NCBI GenBank assembly: GCA_910586705.1
Contig: CAJUJK010000011.1
Coordinates: 1 to 64,000, forward strand
Length of the DNA: 64,000 nt
Source of the DNA: an uncultured Lachnospiraceae bacterium
GTDB taxonomy: Bacteria > Bacillota > Clostridia > Lachnospirales > Lachnospiraceae
Direction of reading: 5' to 3'
Shown here in pieces: positions 23,036 to 32,744 of this stretch (position 1 is its first letter; every line of letters starts with the position of its first letter). The notes below the pieces were generated by a model. It was not told where the DNA came from. It saw only the letters and a program-made list of their open reading frames with translations, and did not search any database. The position numbers and the translations under genes were made by a program.

Positions 23036-23440
23036 TTAGATTCGTTTTTTGCCGTCAGACTGATAGACGGACTCCGTCATCCGTTCGTTTTGCGTCTGGC
23101 AGAATAAATATGTTGCCGTATGGTTTCTATGAAATTTTCCCTTTGATACAGAATCAATGCCGAGGCAGGGCTGAGAAAGGGATTCATGGACTTCCTGATA
23201 CTGTTGCTGATACACTGACCGCGCCTGCAGTTCCATACTGTGTATGACGGGCAGCTCTGTCGTGCCGATCGCGTCGTTATAGGTATCGGAGTGGACAGGA
23301 GCGAGGCTTTCGGATATATTTCCCGTCAAGCCGGACGCAAAGAAATCTTCTGCCGGGTCTGCAATCACATACATGCCCGCGAAGAACAGCGATAAGATTA
23401 TAAATATGCTGATTAACCTGCGTTTTCCCTTGTCTGTCAT
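23036..23440 (-). CDS. Small membrane-anchored or exported hypothetical protein
   Basis: The frame can start at ATG 23440 (MTDKGKRRLISIF) or at a TTG further up (23479). It has a basic N-terminus, one hydrophobic helix (LISIFIILSLFFAGMYVIA) and about 100 polar residues (LPVIHSMELQARSVYQQQYQ, then HESLSQPCLGIDSVSKGKF) with no recognised domain. No convincing ribosome-binding site is seen at either start. The length and single helix suggest an anchored extracellular protein. It is upstream of, and on the same strand as, the transporter gene. I am only moderately sure that it is a real gene. Confidence 0.45.
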   Translation of the reverse strand: MTDKGKRRLISIFIILSLFFAGMYVIADPAEDFFASGLTGNISESLAPVHSDTYNDAIGTTELPVIHSMELQARSVYQQQYQEVHESLSQPCLGIDSVSKGKFHRNHTATYLFCQTQNERMTESVYQSDGKKRI

Positions 23441-23633
23441 CTTACGTCTCTTGCTTTTGTCCTGTTTATGTCCCTGCAATGATTCCTAAAGCCGACGGTA
23501 TTATATCACACTTTTAAATGGAGGGGAAGATTTATTTTATGATGGGCGGTTTCTGTTTCCTTTGATGGGTAATTGATGTAGAATGGAGCATAGGGAAGTA
23601 TTAAGGAAGAAAGCAAACGCCGGAGGAACCGCC

Positions 23634-25316
23634 ATGAACCATAACGAAAAAGCCATCAGTCTGTTAACGCCGCCCGGATTTGCGCCGGACTATAAAGTCT
23701 TATCGGAGGCGGCTATACACGATCTGGGATTGGACTATCTGTGCGAGCAGGTCACGGAGAAGAAGCAGGAGCGCACACTGTTTCTCTCTATTCTTTCCCA
23801 AATGACGGACAACCCCGAGGTGACGAAGTACCGAAGTGACGTTTTCGAGGACATTTACCAGAATGAGGCGATGCGGGACGAGATGCTGCGCATTCTGGAT
23901 CGGATCAATTTCCTGCGCGATTACGGGAGTATCGGCAAGACTTTTGAGGAGGCGGCGAACGTGTGGGACCTCATGCATCGTCTGGATGAGCTGAAGGACT
24001 ATATCCAGTGTGTGGAAGCTATTTTCAAAAGTCTTTCGGATGCGCAGGTGCACTCGGAGGGGTTGCTTCGGTTAAAGGAATATGTTGACGGGTTATACCA
24101 TGACAACGGGTTTTCGGAATTGAAGAAGGACATTGCCGCCCTGCGGGCAACGACGCAGGAGCTTAAGAGCGTTACGGTGGGCATCAACTTAAACGACCGC
24201 TTTGAAGCGGACGGGATCGGACTGATTTCCATCAACAGCAGGTATTTTACCAAATCAAATATCTTCGATCACTTCTGTGAAAAAATCTCCATGAAGGAAG
24301 TCGTAAAGCCGGATACGGAGTGGAAGGAGGAGTATAAGTTCCATCCCTTTGCCGCCGAGACGAACAAAATGCCGGATATCATTCCTCTCCGGGGTATCGC
24401 GCTGATCCCCGAGGGCGATATGATGGAGGATGTGCCGCGGTATATGAACCGTGTCACCAACCAGATGCTCTCGGCGGTCGTAAAAAAGCTGAAAAGCGTG
24501 CTGGACAGGTATGTGTCCGTGACCATCACGGAGATTACGGACCTGATCCCGGAATTTATTTACTATGTCCGCTTTGCCCAGTACATAGAAAAGTTAAGCG
24601 GCTGGGGACTGCATTTCTGCAAGGGGACTTTGGCGGCGGAAGAAGCGGGGGAGCGCGTGATGCGCGCGAGAGGCTTTTACAATATGAAGCTTGCGGCGGC
24701 GGTCTCAGAGAAACAGGAGACCATCGTTACAAATGACTTGGATTTTGACAAAGCGCATCTGGTCTATGTGCTGACAGGCGCGAACCGGGGCGGGAAGACG
24801 ACGGTCACACAGGCGGTAGGACTTCTGTTTGCGCTTGCGCAGGGCGGCATTTTCGTGCCGGCAGACTCTTTCGTGTTCCAGCCGGCTGACTGTATTTACA
24901 CGCATTTTCCGGCGGACGAGGACAAAACCATGGATCTGGGACGGCTGGGCGAAGAGTGCAGGCGGTTCCGGCAGATTTATTCGGACAGCACGAAGAACAG
25001 CCTTCTGCTGCTCAACGAGACGTTTTCCACGACTTCTTTTGAGGAGGGGTATTTCATAGCGAAGGATGCGGTCAGGGCGATTCTTTCAAAGGGAGTCCGG
25101 ACCATCTACAACACCCACATGCACAAGCTGGCATTTGAGCTGGAAGAATTGAATCGCCCATACGATGCTGTGAAGGCGGTTTCGCTTATTGTAAAAGCGG
25201 ACGGCGGCAACCGTTCCTTCAAAATTGCCATGGCGCCGCCGGAGGGCATGTCCTATGCGGGGGATATTGCGCGGAAGTACGGGGTGACGTATGAGATGCT
25301 GGTAGAACATATTTGA
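23634..25316 (+). CDS. MutS-family ATPase (MutS-like, non-canonical)
   Basis: 560 residues from ATG 23634 with GGAGGA in place. The N-terminal 370 residues are mostly helical (levers/clamp-like) without the mismatch-binding FxE domain. The ATPase domain is clear: Walker A GANRGGKTT (382-390), DLGRLGEECRRFRQIY, the Walker B-like LLLLNETFSTT and the STHMH-equivalent IYNTHMHKLAFEL. In Walker B the usual D-E pair is N-E. There is no Smr nuclease domain, so it is neither MutS1 nor a full MutS2. It is the first of three tightly linked genes with a MoxR ATPase and a metallopeptidase/VWA protein. The role is unknown; a DNA- or RNA-structure-related function is inferred from family only. Confidence 0.85.
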   Translation: MNHNEKAISLLTPPGFAPDYKVLSEAAIHDLGLDYLCEQVTEKKQERTLFLSILSQMTDNPEVTKYRSDVFEDIYQNEAMRDEMLRILDRINFLRDYGSIGKTFEEAANVWDLMHRLDELKDYIQCVEAIFKSLSDAQVHSEGLLRLKEYVDGLYHDNGFSELKKDIAALRATTQELKSVTVGINLNDRFEADGIGLISINSRYFTKSNIFDHFCEKISMKEVVKPDTEWKEEYKFHPFAAETNKMPDIIPLRGIALIPEGDMMEDVPRYMNRVTNQMLSAVVKKLKSVLDRYVSVTITEITDLIPEFIYYVRFAQYIEKLSGWGLHFCKGTLAAEEAGERVMRARGFYNMKLAAAVSEKQETIVTNDLDFDKAHLVYVLTGANRGGKTTVTQAVGLLFALAQGGIFVPADSFVFQPADCIYTHFPADEDKTMDLGRLGEECRRFRQIYSDSTKNSLLLLNETFSTTSFEEGYFIAKDAVRAILSKGVRTIYNTHMHKLAFELEELNRPYDAVKAVSLIVKADGGNRSFKIAMAPPEGMSYAGDIARKYGVTYEMLVEHI

Positions 25317-25332
25317 GGAAACGAGGTTTTAC

Positions 25333-26397
25333 ATGAATTTAAAATTTACGGTAACGGGCGAGGAACTGTCCGACATTTTACTTAACATAGCGCCCATCCG
25401 CCCGGTGTTTATCTGGGGCGCGCCGGGTATCGGGAAATCCGCGCTCGTCCAGAAATTTGCGGACGACGTGGGAATGGAGTGCGTGTCGCTTCTGGGAAGC
25501 CAGCTTGCGCCCGAAGATATCATCGGCATTCCGCAGATCAAGGGCGAGGTGTCGCAGTTTATGCCGCCGAAAATGATCGCCAGAAAAGAGCCGTATGTAT
25601 TGTTTCTGGACGAACTGAATGCGTGTTCGCAGGAGGTGCAGAAGGCATTTTACAGTCTGATTCACGAGCGGAGAATCGGCGAGTACCATCTGCCCGAGGG
25701 CAGCGTCGTGATCGGCGCGGGAAACCGCTCGCAGGACGGTGCGATTGTCAAGACAATGTCAACCGCGCTGATCAACAGAATGTTTCATGTGCAGATGGTC
25801 ACAGACCCCGGTCAGTGGCTGCACTGGGCGTATGAAAACGGACTGCATCCGTGGGTCACCGACTATATCACACAGCGCCCCGACCATCTTTTCGCCGAAC
25901 CGCCGAAAACCGAGGAACCATACTCTACGCCGCGTTCATGGCACGCGCTTTCCGATGCGCTGAAAAGTTACGGGGCGGGAGAGAAGGAGATTCCCGAGAA
26001 GATTTTGCGGGTGCTTGCGTTTGGAGCGGTATCATCGGCACATGCGGGCAGTTTTCTCGCGTACATAAAACAGCTTTCCCACAAAGACCTGCTCGGCGAG
26101 ATCATCAAGGGGGAGGCGAAATTCCCCGCCGCGCCGGAACAGCGGGATGTGCTGTATTTTGTGGCGCAGAGCTTCCGCGCGAAGCTTCTTATGGAGCTGC
26201 CGAAGGACAAACAGATGCTTGACGCGAACTTGCAGGGCTTTGTCCACCGGGCAAAGGCGCTGATTAAGGATTTGTCGCATCTGAATCTGGAACTGGCGCA
26301 GATGGTGGTGTCCTCCGACGACGGGAAAGTCCTTCCCGAATGGTTTATGGTAGAGATTGTCCGCGATCTGCCGCGGCTTGTAAAGAATGAGAGATAA
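25333..26397 (+). CDS. MoxR-type AAA+ ATPase
   Basis: 354 residues. FIWGAPGIGKSALV is the Walker A, YVLFLDELNACSQEVQKAF the Walker B with sensor helix, GSVVIGAGNRSQD sensor 1 and TALINRMFHVQM the arginine-finger region. QLAPEDIIGIPQIKGEVSQF is the MoxR/dynein-type insert. Such ATPases work with a VWA-domain partner to insert metals or remodel complexes. The VWA partner is the next gene, whose ATG shares one base with this stop (TAATG at 26395-26399). It starts 16 bases after the MutS-like gene, so all three are likely one operon. Confidence 0.9.
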   Translation: MNLKFTVTGEELSDILLNIAPIRPVFIWGAPGIGKSALVQKFADDVGMECVSLLGSQLAPEDIIGIPQIKGEVSQFMPPKMIARKEPYVLFLDELNACSQEVQKAFYSLIHERRIGEYHLPEGSVVIGAGNRSQDGAIVKTMSTALINRMFHVQMVTDPGQWLHWAYENGLHPWVTDYITQRPDHLFAEPPKTEEPYSTPRSWHALSDALKSYGAGEKEIPEKILRVLAFGAVSSAHAGSFLAYIKQLSHKDLLGEIIKGEAKFPAAPEQRDVLYFVAQSFRAKLLMELPKDKQMLDANLQGFVHRAKALIKDLSHLNLELAQMVVSSDDGKVLPEWFMVEIVRDLPRLVKNER

Positions 26398-28247
26398 TGG
26401 CTAAGAAAAAGGAACATAAAATTTCCCCAAATGAACAGGCATTGCTCGATGGAATCGAACTCGTAAAACAGCATCCGCTTTTCGGTCGGCTGCATATCAA
26501 CTGCAGTGTTCTCGGCAAGGAAAGAATGGAAAAGGGCTGCGCTGCCAGAGTGGGCTGCACGCGCAGCTGGTACCGTTACAGTGGCGGGTACAGCTTAAAC
26601 AAGGACTGCCCGTTGACACCGCCCGCGTGGGCGCATACGATTGCGCACTGTATGCTGCACTTGTGCTTTGGGCATTTTGACGCGGCGCGTATGCCCGGTT
26701 ACCTTGATGAGAACCAGAAGTGGCGTGTGGACTGCAACCGTGACCTGTGGAATATGGCGTGCGATATCTATATCGAGAAATTTCTGGCGGACATAAAATT
26801 CGGCACGGCGCAGGTTTCTTCCGAGGAGATCACGCGATTCGGCTCTACGCAGAGCGAGCTTAAGATCTATGAGAATCTGGTGCGGAAACAGATTACTTTT
26901 AAGGAAAATATCTTTGGCACGAACGGGGCATTTCCGGATATGGAGTATGATACGCCGCTTGTCTACAAAGAAAATGAGTGCAATGCGTTTATGACGCTTT
27001 TTTCCTATGCGTTGGCGGAGTCTGTGCGGAAGGTGATCAGCAATGCGGCGAACGCTGGCTTCAAGGAGGATGAAAATTCCGTTATGCATAGGGCGGCGAA
27101 TTGGTTTGTAAGCCATTATCCGCTTCTGGGCGGCATTGCGACCGGCTTCAAGGTGATTGATACGCTGCAGAGCCCGGACAGTTTTCGCGACGTTTCCATA
27201 GCCGCCGTGAACGTGGTTGACGGGGAAATTTACGTCAACGGCGGTGCGGGTCTGGATTTTGAAGAGTGGAAGTTCGTTCTGGCGCACGAGTATCTTCACG
27301 CGGGACTCTGTCATCATGCAAGACGGCAGGGGCGCGACAAGGAATTGTGGAATGTGGCGTGCGATTTCGTGATCAACGCATGGCTTAAAGAGATGCAGAT
27401 CGGCCAGATGCCGTCGAGAGGGCTGCTCTTTGACGAGACGCTGGCGAATATGTCCGCGGAGGAAATTTATGATGAAATGATGCGGAATCTCAGACAATAT
27501 GCGAAGCTTGAGACATTTCGCGGCTACGGCAAGGGGGATATTATCGCGGACGGCTACAGCGGTAAGGCGGATGCGCCGACTACGCTGGATGAGTTTTGTA
27601 AAAACGCGCTGCGAAGCGGTCTGGAGTACCATGAAAGCAGCAACAGAGGTTATGTCCCGGCGGGACTGATCGAAGAGATAAAGGCGCTTTCCATGCCGCC
27701 GATTCCGTGGGATGTACAGCTTGCAGAGTGGTTCGACATGTACTTCGCGCCGCTGGAAAAGCGGCGGAGTTACGCGCGCCCCAGCAGACGGCAGAGCGCC
27801 ACGCCCGATATTCCCCGTCCCAGCTTACTGCCCGCCGATATTCCCGAGCACGCGCGGACTTACGGGGTGATCATCGACACGTCGGGCTCAATGTCCGCAA
27901 CGCTGATCGGGCTTGCGCTGGGGGCGGCGGCGAGCTACTCCGTGGCGAAAGAGGTGCCGCTTGTGCGGGTGGTTTTCTGCGATGCGGACGCTTACGATAT
28001 CGGTTACGTCACGCCGGAGGATATCGCGGGGCGTGTCCGCGTGGAAGGGCGCGGCGGAACGGTTTTACAGCCAGCGGTTGATTTGCTTGAACGGGCGGAG
28101 GATTTTCCGAAAAACGCGCCGGTTCTGATTATTACAGACGGAGAGATTGAGGACGATCTGTATGTGCACCGGGAACATGCCTTCCTGATTCCCGAAGGAA
28201 AATTTCTGCCGTTTCGGGCGCGGGGGCGGGTGTTCCGGTTCAAATAA
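26397..28247 (+). CDS. Metallopeptidase-like / VWA-like domain protein (DUF2201 type)
   Basis: 616 residues. The N-terminal 400 residues are a zinc-peptidase-like domain with AHEYLHAGLCHH (H297, E298, H301) and an earlier AHTIAHCMLHLCFGHF. The C-terminal part is VWA-like: VIIDTSGSMS (MIDAS motif, D494), the Thr-bearing GRGGTVLQPAVDLLERA, and PVLIITDGEIED. This pairing with a MoxR ATPase is the MoxR-VWA module: the ATPase acts on a target bound by the VWA protein through its metal site. The target is not known; the MutS-like protein upstream is a candidate. A strong bidirectional terminator ends the operon. Confidence 0.88.
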   Translation: MAKKKEHKISPNEQALLDGIELVKQHPLFGRLHINCSVLGKERMEKGCAARVGCTRSWYRYSGGYSLNKDCPLTPPAWAHTIAHCMLHLCFGHFDAARMPGYLDENQKWRVDCNRDLWNMACDIYIEKFLADIKFGTAQVSSEEITRFGSTQSELKIYENLVRKQITFKENIFGTNGAFPDMEYDTPLVYKENECNAFMTLFSYALAESVRKVISNAANAGFKEDENSVMHRAANWFVSHYPLLGGIATGFKVIDTLQSPDSFRDVSIAAVNVVDGEIYVNGGAGLDFEEWKFVLAHEYLHAGLCHHARRQGRDKELWNVACDFVINAWLKEMQIGQMPSRGLLFDETLANMSAEEIYDEMMRNLRQYAKLETFRGYGKGDIIADGYSGKADAPTTLDEFCKNALRSGLEYHESSNRGYVPAGLIEEIKALSMPPIPWDVQLAEWFDMYFAPLEKRRSYARPSRRQSATPDIPRPSLLPADIPEHARTYGVIIDTSGSMSATLIGLALGAAASYSVAKEVPLVRVVFCDADAYDIGYVTPEDIAGRVRVEGRGGTVLQPAVDLLERAEDFPKNAPVLIITDGEIEDDLYVHREHAFLIPEGKFLPFRARGRVFRFK

Positions 28248-28262
28248 AAGGGCATGAAAAAA

Positions 28263-28298
28263 CGGATAGGCTTTGCAAAGCCTATCCGCTCCTTTTTT
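28263..28298. terminator. Bidirectional terminator
   Basis: CGGATAGGCTTTG and CAAAGCCTATCCG (28263-28288) form one perfect palindrome, with AAAAAA before it and TTTTTT (28293-28298) after. It serves both the MoxR/VWA operon and the convergent gene. Confidence 0.9.
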
Positions 28299-28306
28299 AT
28301 TGGATA

Positions 28307-29284
28307 TTATGCGATAGAGACCTGAAATCCCTGCTGTAGCGCCTGCTCTTCCTGCTGTGAAGCACGCAGACCGCTGACCTGAAAATGTTTTCCCGTGTCA
28401 TTTTGCACCGCAGAGTTGGCAGATTCCGTATCGAAAGCCGCTTTCATGGTATTTCCTGCCTCGCCTAACATGGAGAACTGGACTGCCATTTCCCGTTTCT
28501 GCTGTTTCTGCATATCCGCAAGCTCAGCCTCTTTTCTCTCCGTGTCTGTGCCGTAATAAGCATCCTGCTTGATTTCTCCCTTTAAAAGGGCGATACCGTC
28601 ATTGGTTTTAGTTATCAGCATTCCCATGCGGTCCGCCATCTTCGAGGAGGTGTCCGACGAAACCATCGCCTGCATTTCATTGGCTGTCGGTCTGAATTCT
28701 GCCGCCGGGTCTGTGCCCGTCTCTTCTTCCGCGGGTTCTGTCTCCTCTGCGGCAGCTACTGCCTCTTTGGTCTCATCAGCCGGTTCGGTTTCTGTGGCTG
28801 ACGTACTGTTGTTCTCCGTCGGATTCATGACTTCCTTCAGAATCACGGTGCCGTCGCTGCTCTGGCTGATCACGGTTCCCGGCTGCAAAGGCTGTGCCTG
28901 CTGTTCGTCAGCGGTTGGATTTTCTTTTTCCGCTTGACTTGCAGAGGCTTCCGCCGTCATTCCGTTTTCGTCATCTTCCCTTTTGACAGGGTTCTGCGCT
29001 TCGCGCAGCTCGGCGAGCATGGCTTCTCTTTTCTGCGAGCGGAGAAGTTCTTCCTGATGCTGTTTCAGCTCGTTGTCAAGGCTGGATTTTTCCTTCTGCA
29101 GTTTTTTACGCTCATCCGCTTTCTCATTGGCGGAAAGCTCCTCTGTGGAAGAGAGGTTCTGTATCTGCTGCTGTACTTCCGTAATTTCATTCTGAATGTT
29201 TTTGCTCTTGTGATCTTTTAAATCAGCCGAAGTCATCTGCATGACCGACATGCTGTTTGTTGAAGCGATTCCACTTATTCCCAT
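28307..29284 (-). CDS. Coiled-coil protein of Lachnospiraceae type (MGISGI N-terminus)
   Basis: 325 residues from ATG 29284, eight bases after AAGGAGA. The start MGISGIASTNSMSVMQM is followed by a long coiled coil (about residues 25-105, with KLQKEKSSLDNELKQHQEEL), then a Glu/Thr/Ala-rich disordered middle (PADETKEAVAAAEETEPAEE) and a second helical part (KADRMG-like to FSMLGEAGNTMKAAFDTESA). There is no signal peptide or membrane helix. I do not recognise a family. The N-terminal motif recurs in the proteins at 18081 and 55751. Codon use is like its neighbours. Confidence 0.72.
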   Translation of the reverse strand: MGISGIASTNSMSVMQMTSADLKDHKSKNIQNEITEVQQQIQNLSSTEELSANEKADERKKLQKEKSSLDNELKQHQEELLRSQKREAMLAELREAQNPVKREDDENGMTAEASASQAEKENPTADEQQAQPLQPGTVISQSSDGTVILKEVMNPTENNSTSATETEPADETKEAVAAAEETEPAEEETGTDPAAEFRPTANEMQAMVSSDTSSKMADRMGMLITKTNDGIALLKGEIKQDAYYGTDTERKEAELADMQKQQKREMAVQFSMLGEAGNTMKAAFDTESANSAVQNDTGKHFQVSGLRASQQEEQALQQGFQVSIA

Positions 29285-29648
29285 AAAAGCATCTCCTTCC
29301 CCCACTAAAGGATGATGTGTTTTCTATGCGTTGATATACTTAATTATATTTTACTATTATGAGTGGGCAGGATGCAAGACTTTTTTGCAAAAATGCCTGT
29401 TCGGTGTTGGCTGACCGGTCTGTTTTTCGATTCTGCCATGATGCCCGGAAAGCAGATAAAACCGAATACCATAAAGCAGATGGAGCTGTGCGCATATTTG
29501 TGGTAATATACATGGGAGGAAATGATAATCCAACCAATTAAGACAGTAAGATGCAACTTAGTATGGAATACATAACTCATTGCCGGCGGGTCATTTGTAT
29601 GAAAAGAGAGGCTGCCAGACGATACGGCATGAGAAATGGACGGTGGAA

Positions 29649-31940
29649 ATGGTCATGGTGTGGGAAATAGGGAAATGGAACAGAAAAGGTCTTGTATTCG
29701 CGGCAGTCTGTATGATGCTGCTGGCGGGTTGTGGCAGCAGGGCGCAGGATAAGGCGGATATCGTGAGCGCACAGGCGAATGACAGATCGGTTACGTTTAA
29801 TGAAAATGTATCTGTCGATGTGGAAACCATAGCGGAAACGCTGAGCGATATTTATGCCAAAGCGGCTGAAGAAAATATTTTGGGAAGCCTTGACATCAGG
29901 CGGCGCATGATCGTAAGGCTTGGCGAACACGGCTATACCGCCGCGGACATGGAAAATCAGATTGATATGGCGGGAGCGGAGCGGGCGCTGGCGTTTTGCA
30001 AGGCTGTTGAGGAAAAGGAAATCGACCACATGGCAATGATTGTGTTTAAGGGCGCGGGTTTTCACCTGTATGATCTGAAAACATGGGACGGGCATGTGAA
30101 TGTGGACAGAAAATATTACGAATATGACCAGAATGGTCAACTGCAAAAGAGGAACGAGGCTGGATATCTTGCGGGTCTGTGGCAATACACGGAGGAAGGG
30201 TATTTGTTATTTGAAGGAAGTTATTCCTCGGACGAGAATTATATGCTTACGATGAGTGATGCGACAGAACATATGGCATTGCGGATTTTGCCGCTTTCCG
30301 AAACGTGCAGGGAACTAAACCGAAAATATATCCTGCCTGTGTCGTATGAGCGGAATAATATCTTTCTGACAGATTGGAGTGAGGAAGATTTTGGAAGGCT
30401 GGACTTTTATGATATATTTGACCGCTTTTATAAGGTTGTGAACGGGCATCCTCATCCTTATACCGCGGGCGGCGGCGCAGGAACAGAGCCGGTATATGAG
30501 ATTCCGGCAAATGTGTTTGAAAATGTGGTTGCGGCGCACTTTGGGATAGAGAAGGAAACGCTTCGCTCCAAGACAGATTATCTGCCGGAAAATGCCGCTT
30601 ACAAGTATAGCCCGCGGGGGTTTTACGAGTCTGAATATCCCGATATTCCGTTCCCGGAAGTGGCTGATTACACAGAGAATGAGGACGGAACGGTCACGCT
30701 GTCTGTCAATGCGGTATATGCAGAGGAAAACACAGCAAAAGCTTTTTCCCATAAAACAGTGATCCGTCCACTTGACGGGGGCGGCTTTCAATATGTATCG
30801 AATGAAGTGATTCTGCCGGAAGAGGACTATGATATGTGGTGGCATACCGATCGTCTGGCAAAAGAGGATGAAGGGGACTCCGCTTTATGGGTACTTCCGC
30901 AGGCGGAACAATGTCTGCTGACGGAGGCGGAAAAAGAGGAACTAAAAGACGCTGTCCTCACAGCGGCAGAACAGGCGGAGGAGGTATACCGGGACATAGA
31001 ACTGACGGGCGAAGCGGCTTACGGCTCCAACATCAAAGAGTTTACACAGGAACAGTGCCGCAAGGTGGTATCGCTTCTGGGAAGCGCAGGATATGTCAGC
31101 ACCACGGATGATGCCAATATGGAAAATTATGAGAAGGTGGAAGCTTTCTATGCCGCGTACACGGAAAACCGTGATGCCATGGTGACGTTATATAACGTAA
31201 ATTCAGACGGACTGATCGGCGCCATCACGTTTCTGTGCCGGGACGGTAACGTGCAGACTTACTATGTAGGAATCGGCTGGCGAAAGGGCGGTAGACCAGA
31301 GATTAAGTACACCTCGGCCAGCGATATCGCGGAGATGAGACTGACAGAGAAAGGGTATCTGATCTATGCCCACGAAGACATGATGCCGCATTCCGGTTTA
31401 CGGCAATATTGGCGGGTAAAGCCGCTCTCTGAAACGTGCAGGGAACTGACGAGGAAATACATCCGCGGGTTGAGTTATGTAAACTACAATGTCCTTGTGA
31501 CGAATTGGGACAGTGGCAATGTGGAAGACATTTTGAAGCCGTGCATGTTTGAAGATATTTATCGGATTGACACGGGGCAAAATCTGAGGACGGAAAACAG
31601 AAGGATACCCGCGGAAATATATGAAAGAATAATGACGACGTATTTCCCGGTGTCCGTGGAACAACTGCGGGAAACGTGCGGATACGATGAGAAAAGCGGC
31701 AGTTATGCGTATGAAATGATATTTTCCAGACAGTACCCGCCTTTCGGGGAAGTGGTTGACTATACGGAAAATGCGGATGGAACGATCACGCTGACCGTGG
31801 ATGCCGTGTGGGCGGACTACGACTCCGATCTTGCCTTTACGAATCGGATCGTGGTGCAGCCCTTTGCCGACGGCACGTTCCGGTATTTATCCAATGTCAT
31901 CGAGGAGAAGGAGCGGGAAGTGCCGAAGGTAACGGAGTAA
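29649..31940 (+). CDS. Large lipoprotein with internal duplication
   Basis: About 763 residues. The signal peptide ends at the lipobox LLAGC (Cys51 counting from an upstream TTG at 29580). I prefer ATG 29649 or 29655, since the upstream codons have no export character. Two homologous halves can be seen: PLSETCRELNRKYI and PLSETCRELTRKYI, then VADYTENEDGTVTLSVNAVYA and VVDYTENADGTITLTVDAVWA, each ending with an F-x-Y-x-S-N-x-I-x-E motif. The halves start with AETLSDIYAKAAEENI and AEQAEEVYRDIELTGE. The layout matches an uncharacterised lipoprotein type I know only from Lachnospiraceae (DUF6070-like). It is exported and membrane-bound; the ligand is unknown. Confidence 0.75.
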   Translation: MVMVWEIGKWNRKGLVFAAVCMMLLAGCGSRAQDKADIVSAQANDRSVTFNENVSVDVETIAETLSDIYAKAAEENILGSLDIRRRMIVRLGEHGYTAADMENQIDMAGAERALAFCKAVEEKEIDHMAMIVFKGAGFHLYDLKTWDGHVNVDRKYYEYDQNGQLQKRNEAGYLAGLWQYTEEGYLLFEGSYSSDENYMLTMSDATEHMALRILPLSETCRELNRKYILPVSYERNNIFLTDWSEEDFGRLDFYDIFDRFYKVVNGHPHPYTAGGGAGTEPVYEIPANVFENVVAAHFGIEKETLRSKTDYLPENAAYKYSPRGFYESEYPDIPFPEVADYTENEDGTVTLSVNAVYAEENTAKAFSHKTVIRPLDGGGFQYVSNEVILPEEDYDMWWHTDRLAKEDEGDSALWVLPQAEQCLLTEAEKEELKDAVLTAAEQAEEVYRDIELTGEAAYGSNIKEFTQEQCRKVVSLLGSAGYVSTTDDANMENYEKVEAFYAAYTENRDAMVTLYNVNSDGLIGAITFLCRDGNVQTYYVGIGWRKGGRPEIKYTSASDIAEMRLTEKGYLIYAHEDMMPHSGLRQYWRVKPLSETCRELTRKYIRGLSYVNYNVLVTNWDSGNVEDILKPCMFEDIYRIDTGQNLRTENRRIPAEIYERIMTTYFPVSVEQLRETCGYDEKSGSYAYEMIFSRQYPPFGEVVDYTENADGTITLTVDAVWADYDSDLAFTNRIVVQPFADGTFRYLSNVIEEKEREVPKVTE

Positions 31941-31967
31941 AAACAAAAATGATATCAGAAAGGCGGA

Positions 31968-32017
31968 TTGACAGCCCCGCCTTTCCCATGTTAGAATCAA
32001 ACCGACAGTCAGTCGGT
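31968..32017 (+). promoter_or_regulatory. Promoter and operator of the TetR gene at 32042
   Basis: TTGACA (31968-31973) and TTAGAA (31991-31996) are 17 bases apart. ACCGACAGTCAGTCGGT (32001-32017) overlaps the transcription start; its reverse complement matches 16 of 17 bases of the site at 32745-32761. Confidence 0.8.
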
Positions 32018-32041
32018 AACGGGTACGGGAGACGGAAGGAC

Positions 32042-32677
32042 ATGCGGATTGTAAAGGAAGCGGAAGAGCGGAAAAACGAGATACTGGACGTGGCGGAGCG
32101 CCTGTTTGGCACAAAGGGCTTCGACAATACCAGCACCAACGACATTTTGCAGGAGGTGGGGATTGCGCGGGGCACGCTCTACTATCATTTCCAGTCCAAG
32201 GAGGAGATTCTGGACGCGGTCATAGAGCGGATGATCGGACAGATGCTTGCGAAGGCGGGCACGTTTGCAAGGCAGAAGGAGATTCCCGTTTTGCAGCGCC
32301 TGACACGGATGATCCGCGCACTGCAGGTCAATGAGGAGTGGGGCGGCGGGCTGATGGAACAGATTCACAGGCCGCAGAATGCCCTGATGCACCAGAAGAT
32401 ACAGGAGCGGCTGCTTGCCGGGATGAATCCCCTGCTCACGGGACTGATCGAGGAGGGCGTGGCGGCGGGGATCTGTCACACCGACTATCCGGCGGAGGTG
32501 GCGGAGATGACATTTCTGTACGCAAATACGGCGTTCGATGCGCTCGCGGCGCAGACGGAGGAAGCGCGGCGGCAAAAGACGGCGGCGTTTATCTACAATC
32601 TGGAACGGCTCTTACAGATGGAGCAGGGGAGTATGATGGAAGTTGTGCTGCCGCTGTTTTCGGACGACACACAGTAA
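32042..32677 (+). CDS. TetR/AcrR-family transcriptional regulator
   Basis: 211 residues from ATG 32042, the first start after its promoter; a longer frame reaching back into the lipoprotein gene is ruled out by that promoter. The helix-turn-helix is GFDNTSTNDILQEVGIARGTLYYHFQSKEEILDAVIERM. The ligand domain is helical with a PLLTGLIEEGVAAGICHTDYP motif common in this group. The operator over its own promoter recurs before the CPBP protease gene (32803), so it probably represses both. Confidence 0.9.
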   Translation: MRIVKEAEERKNEILDVAERLFGTKGFDNTSTNDILQEVGIARGTLYYHFQSKEEILDAVIERMIGQMLAKAGTFARQKEIPVLQRLTRMIRALQVNEEWGGGLMEQIHRPQNALMHQKIQERLLAGMNPLLTGLIEEGVAAGICHTDYPAEVAEMTFLYANTAFDALAAQTEEARRQKTAAFIYNLERLLQMEQGSMMEVVLPLFSDDTQ

Positions 32678-32744
32678 GGCTTGGCGGTTTTGCGCAGGAA
32701 GCAAATTGCAATTCACACCCGTGTCGGTTTTTTTGTACCACGCT

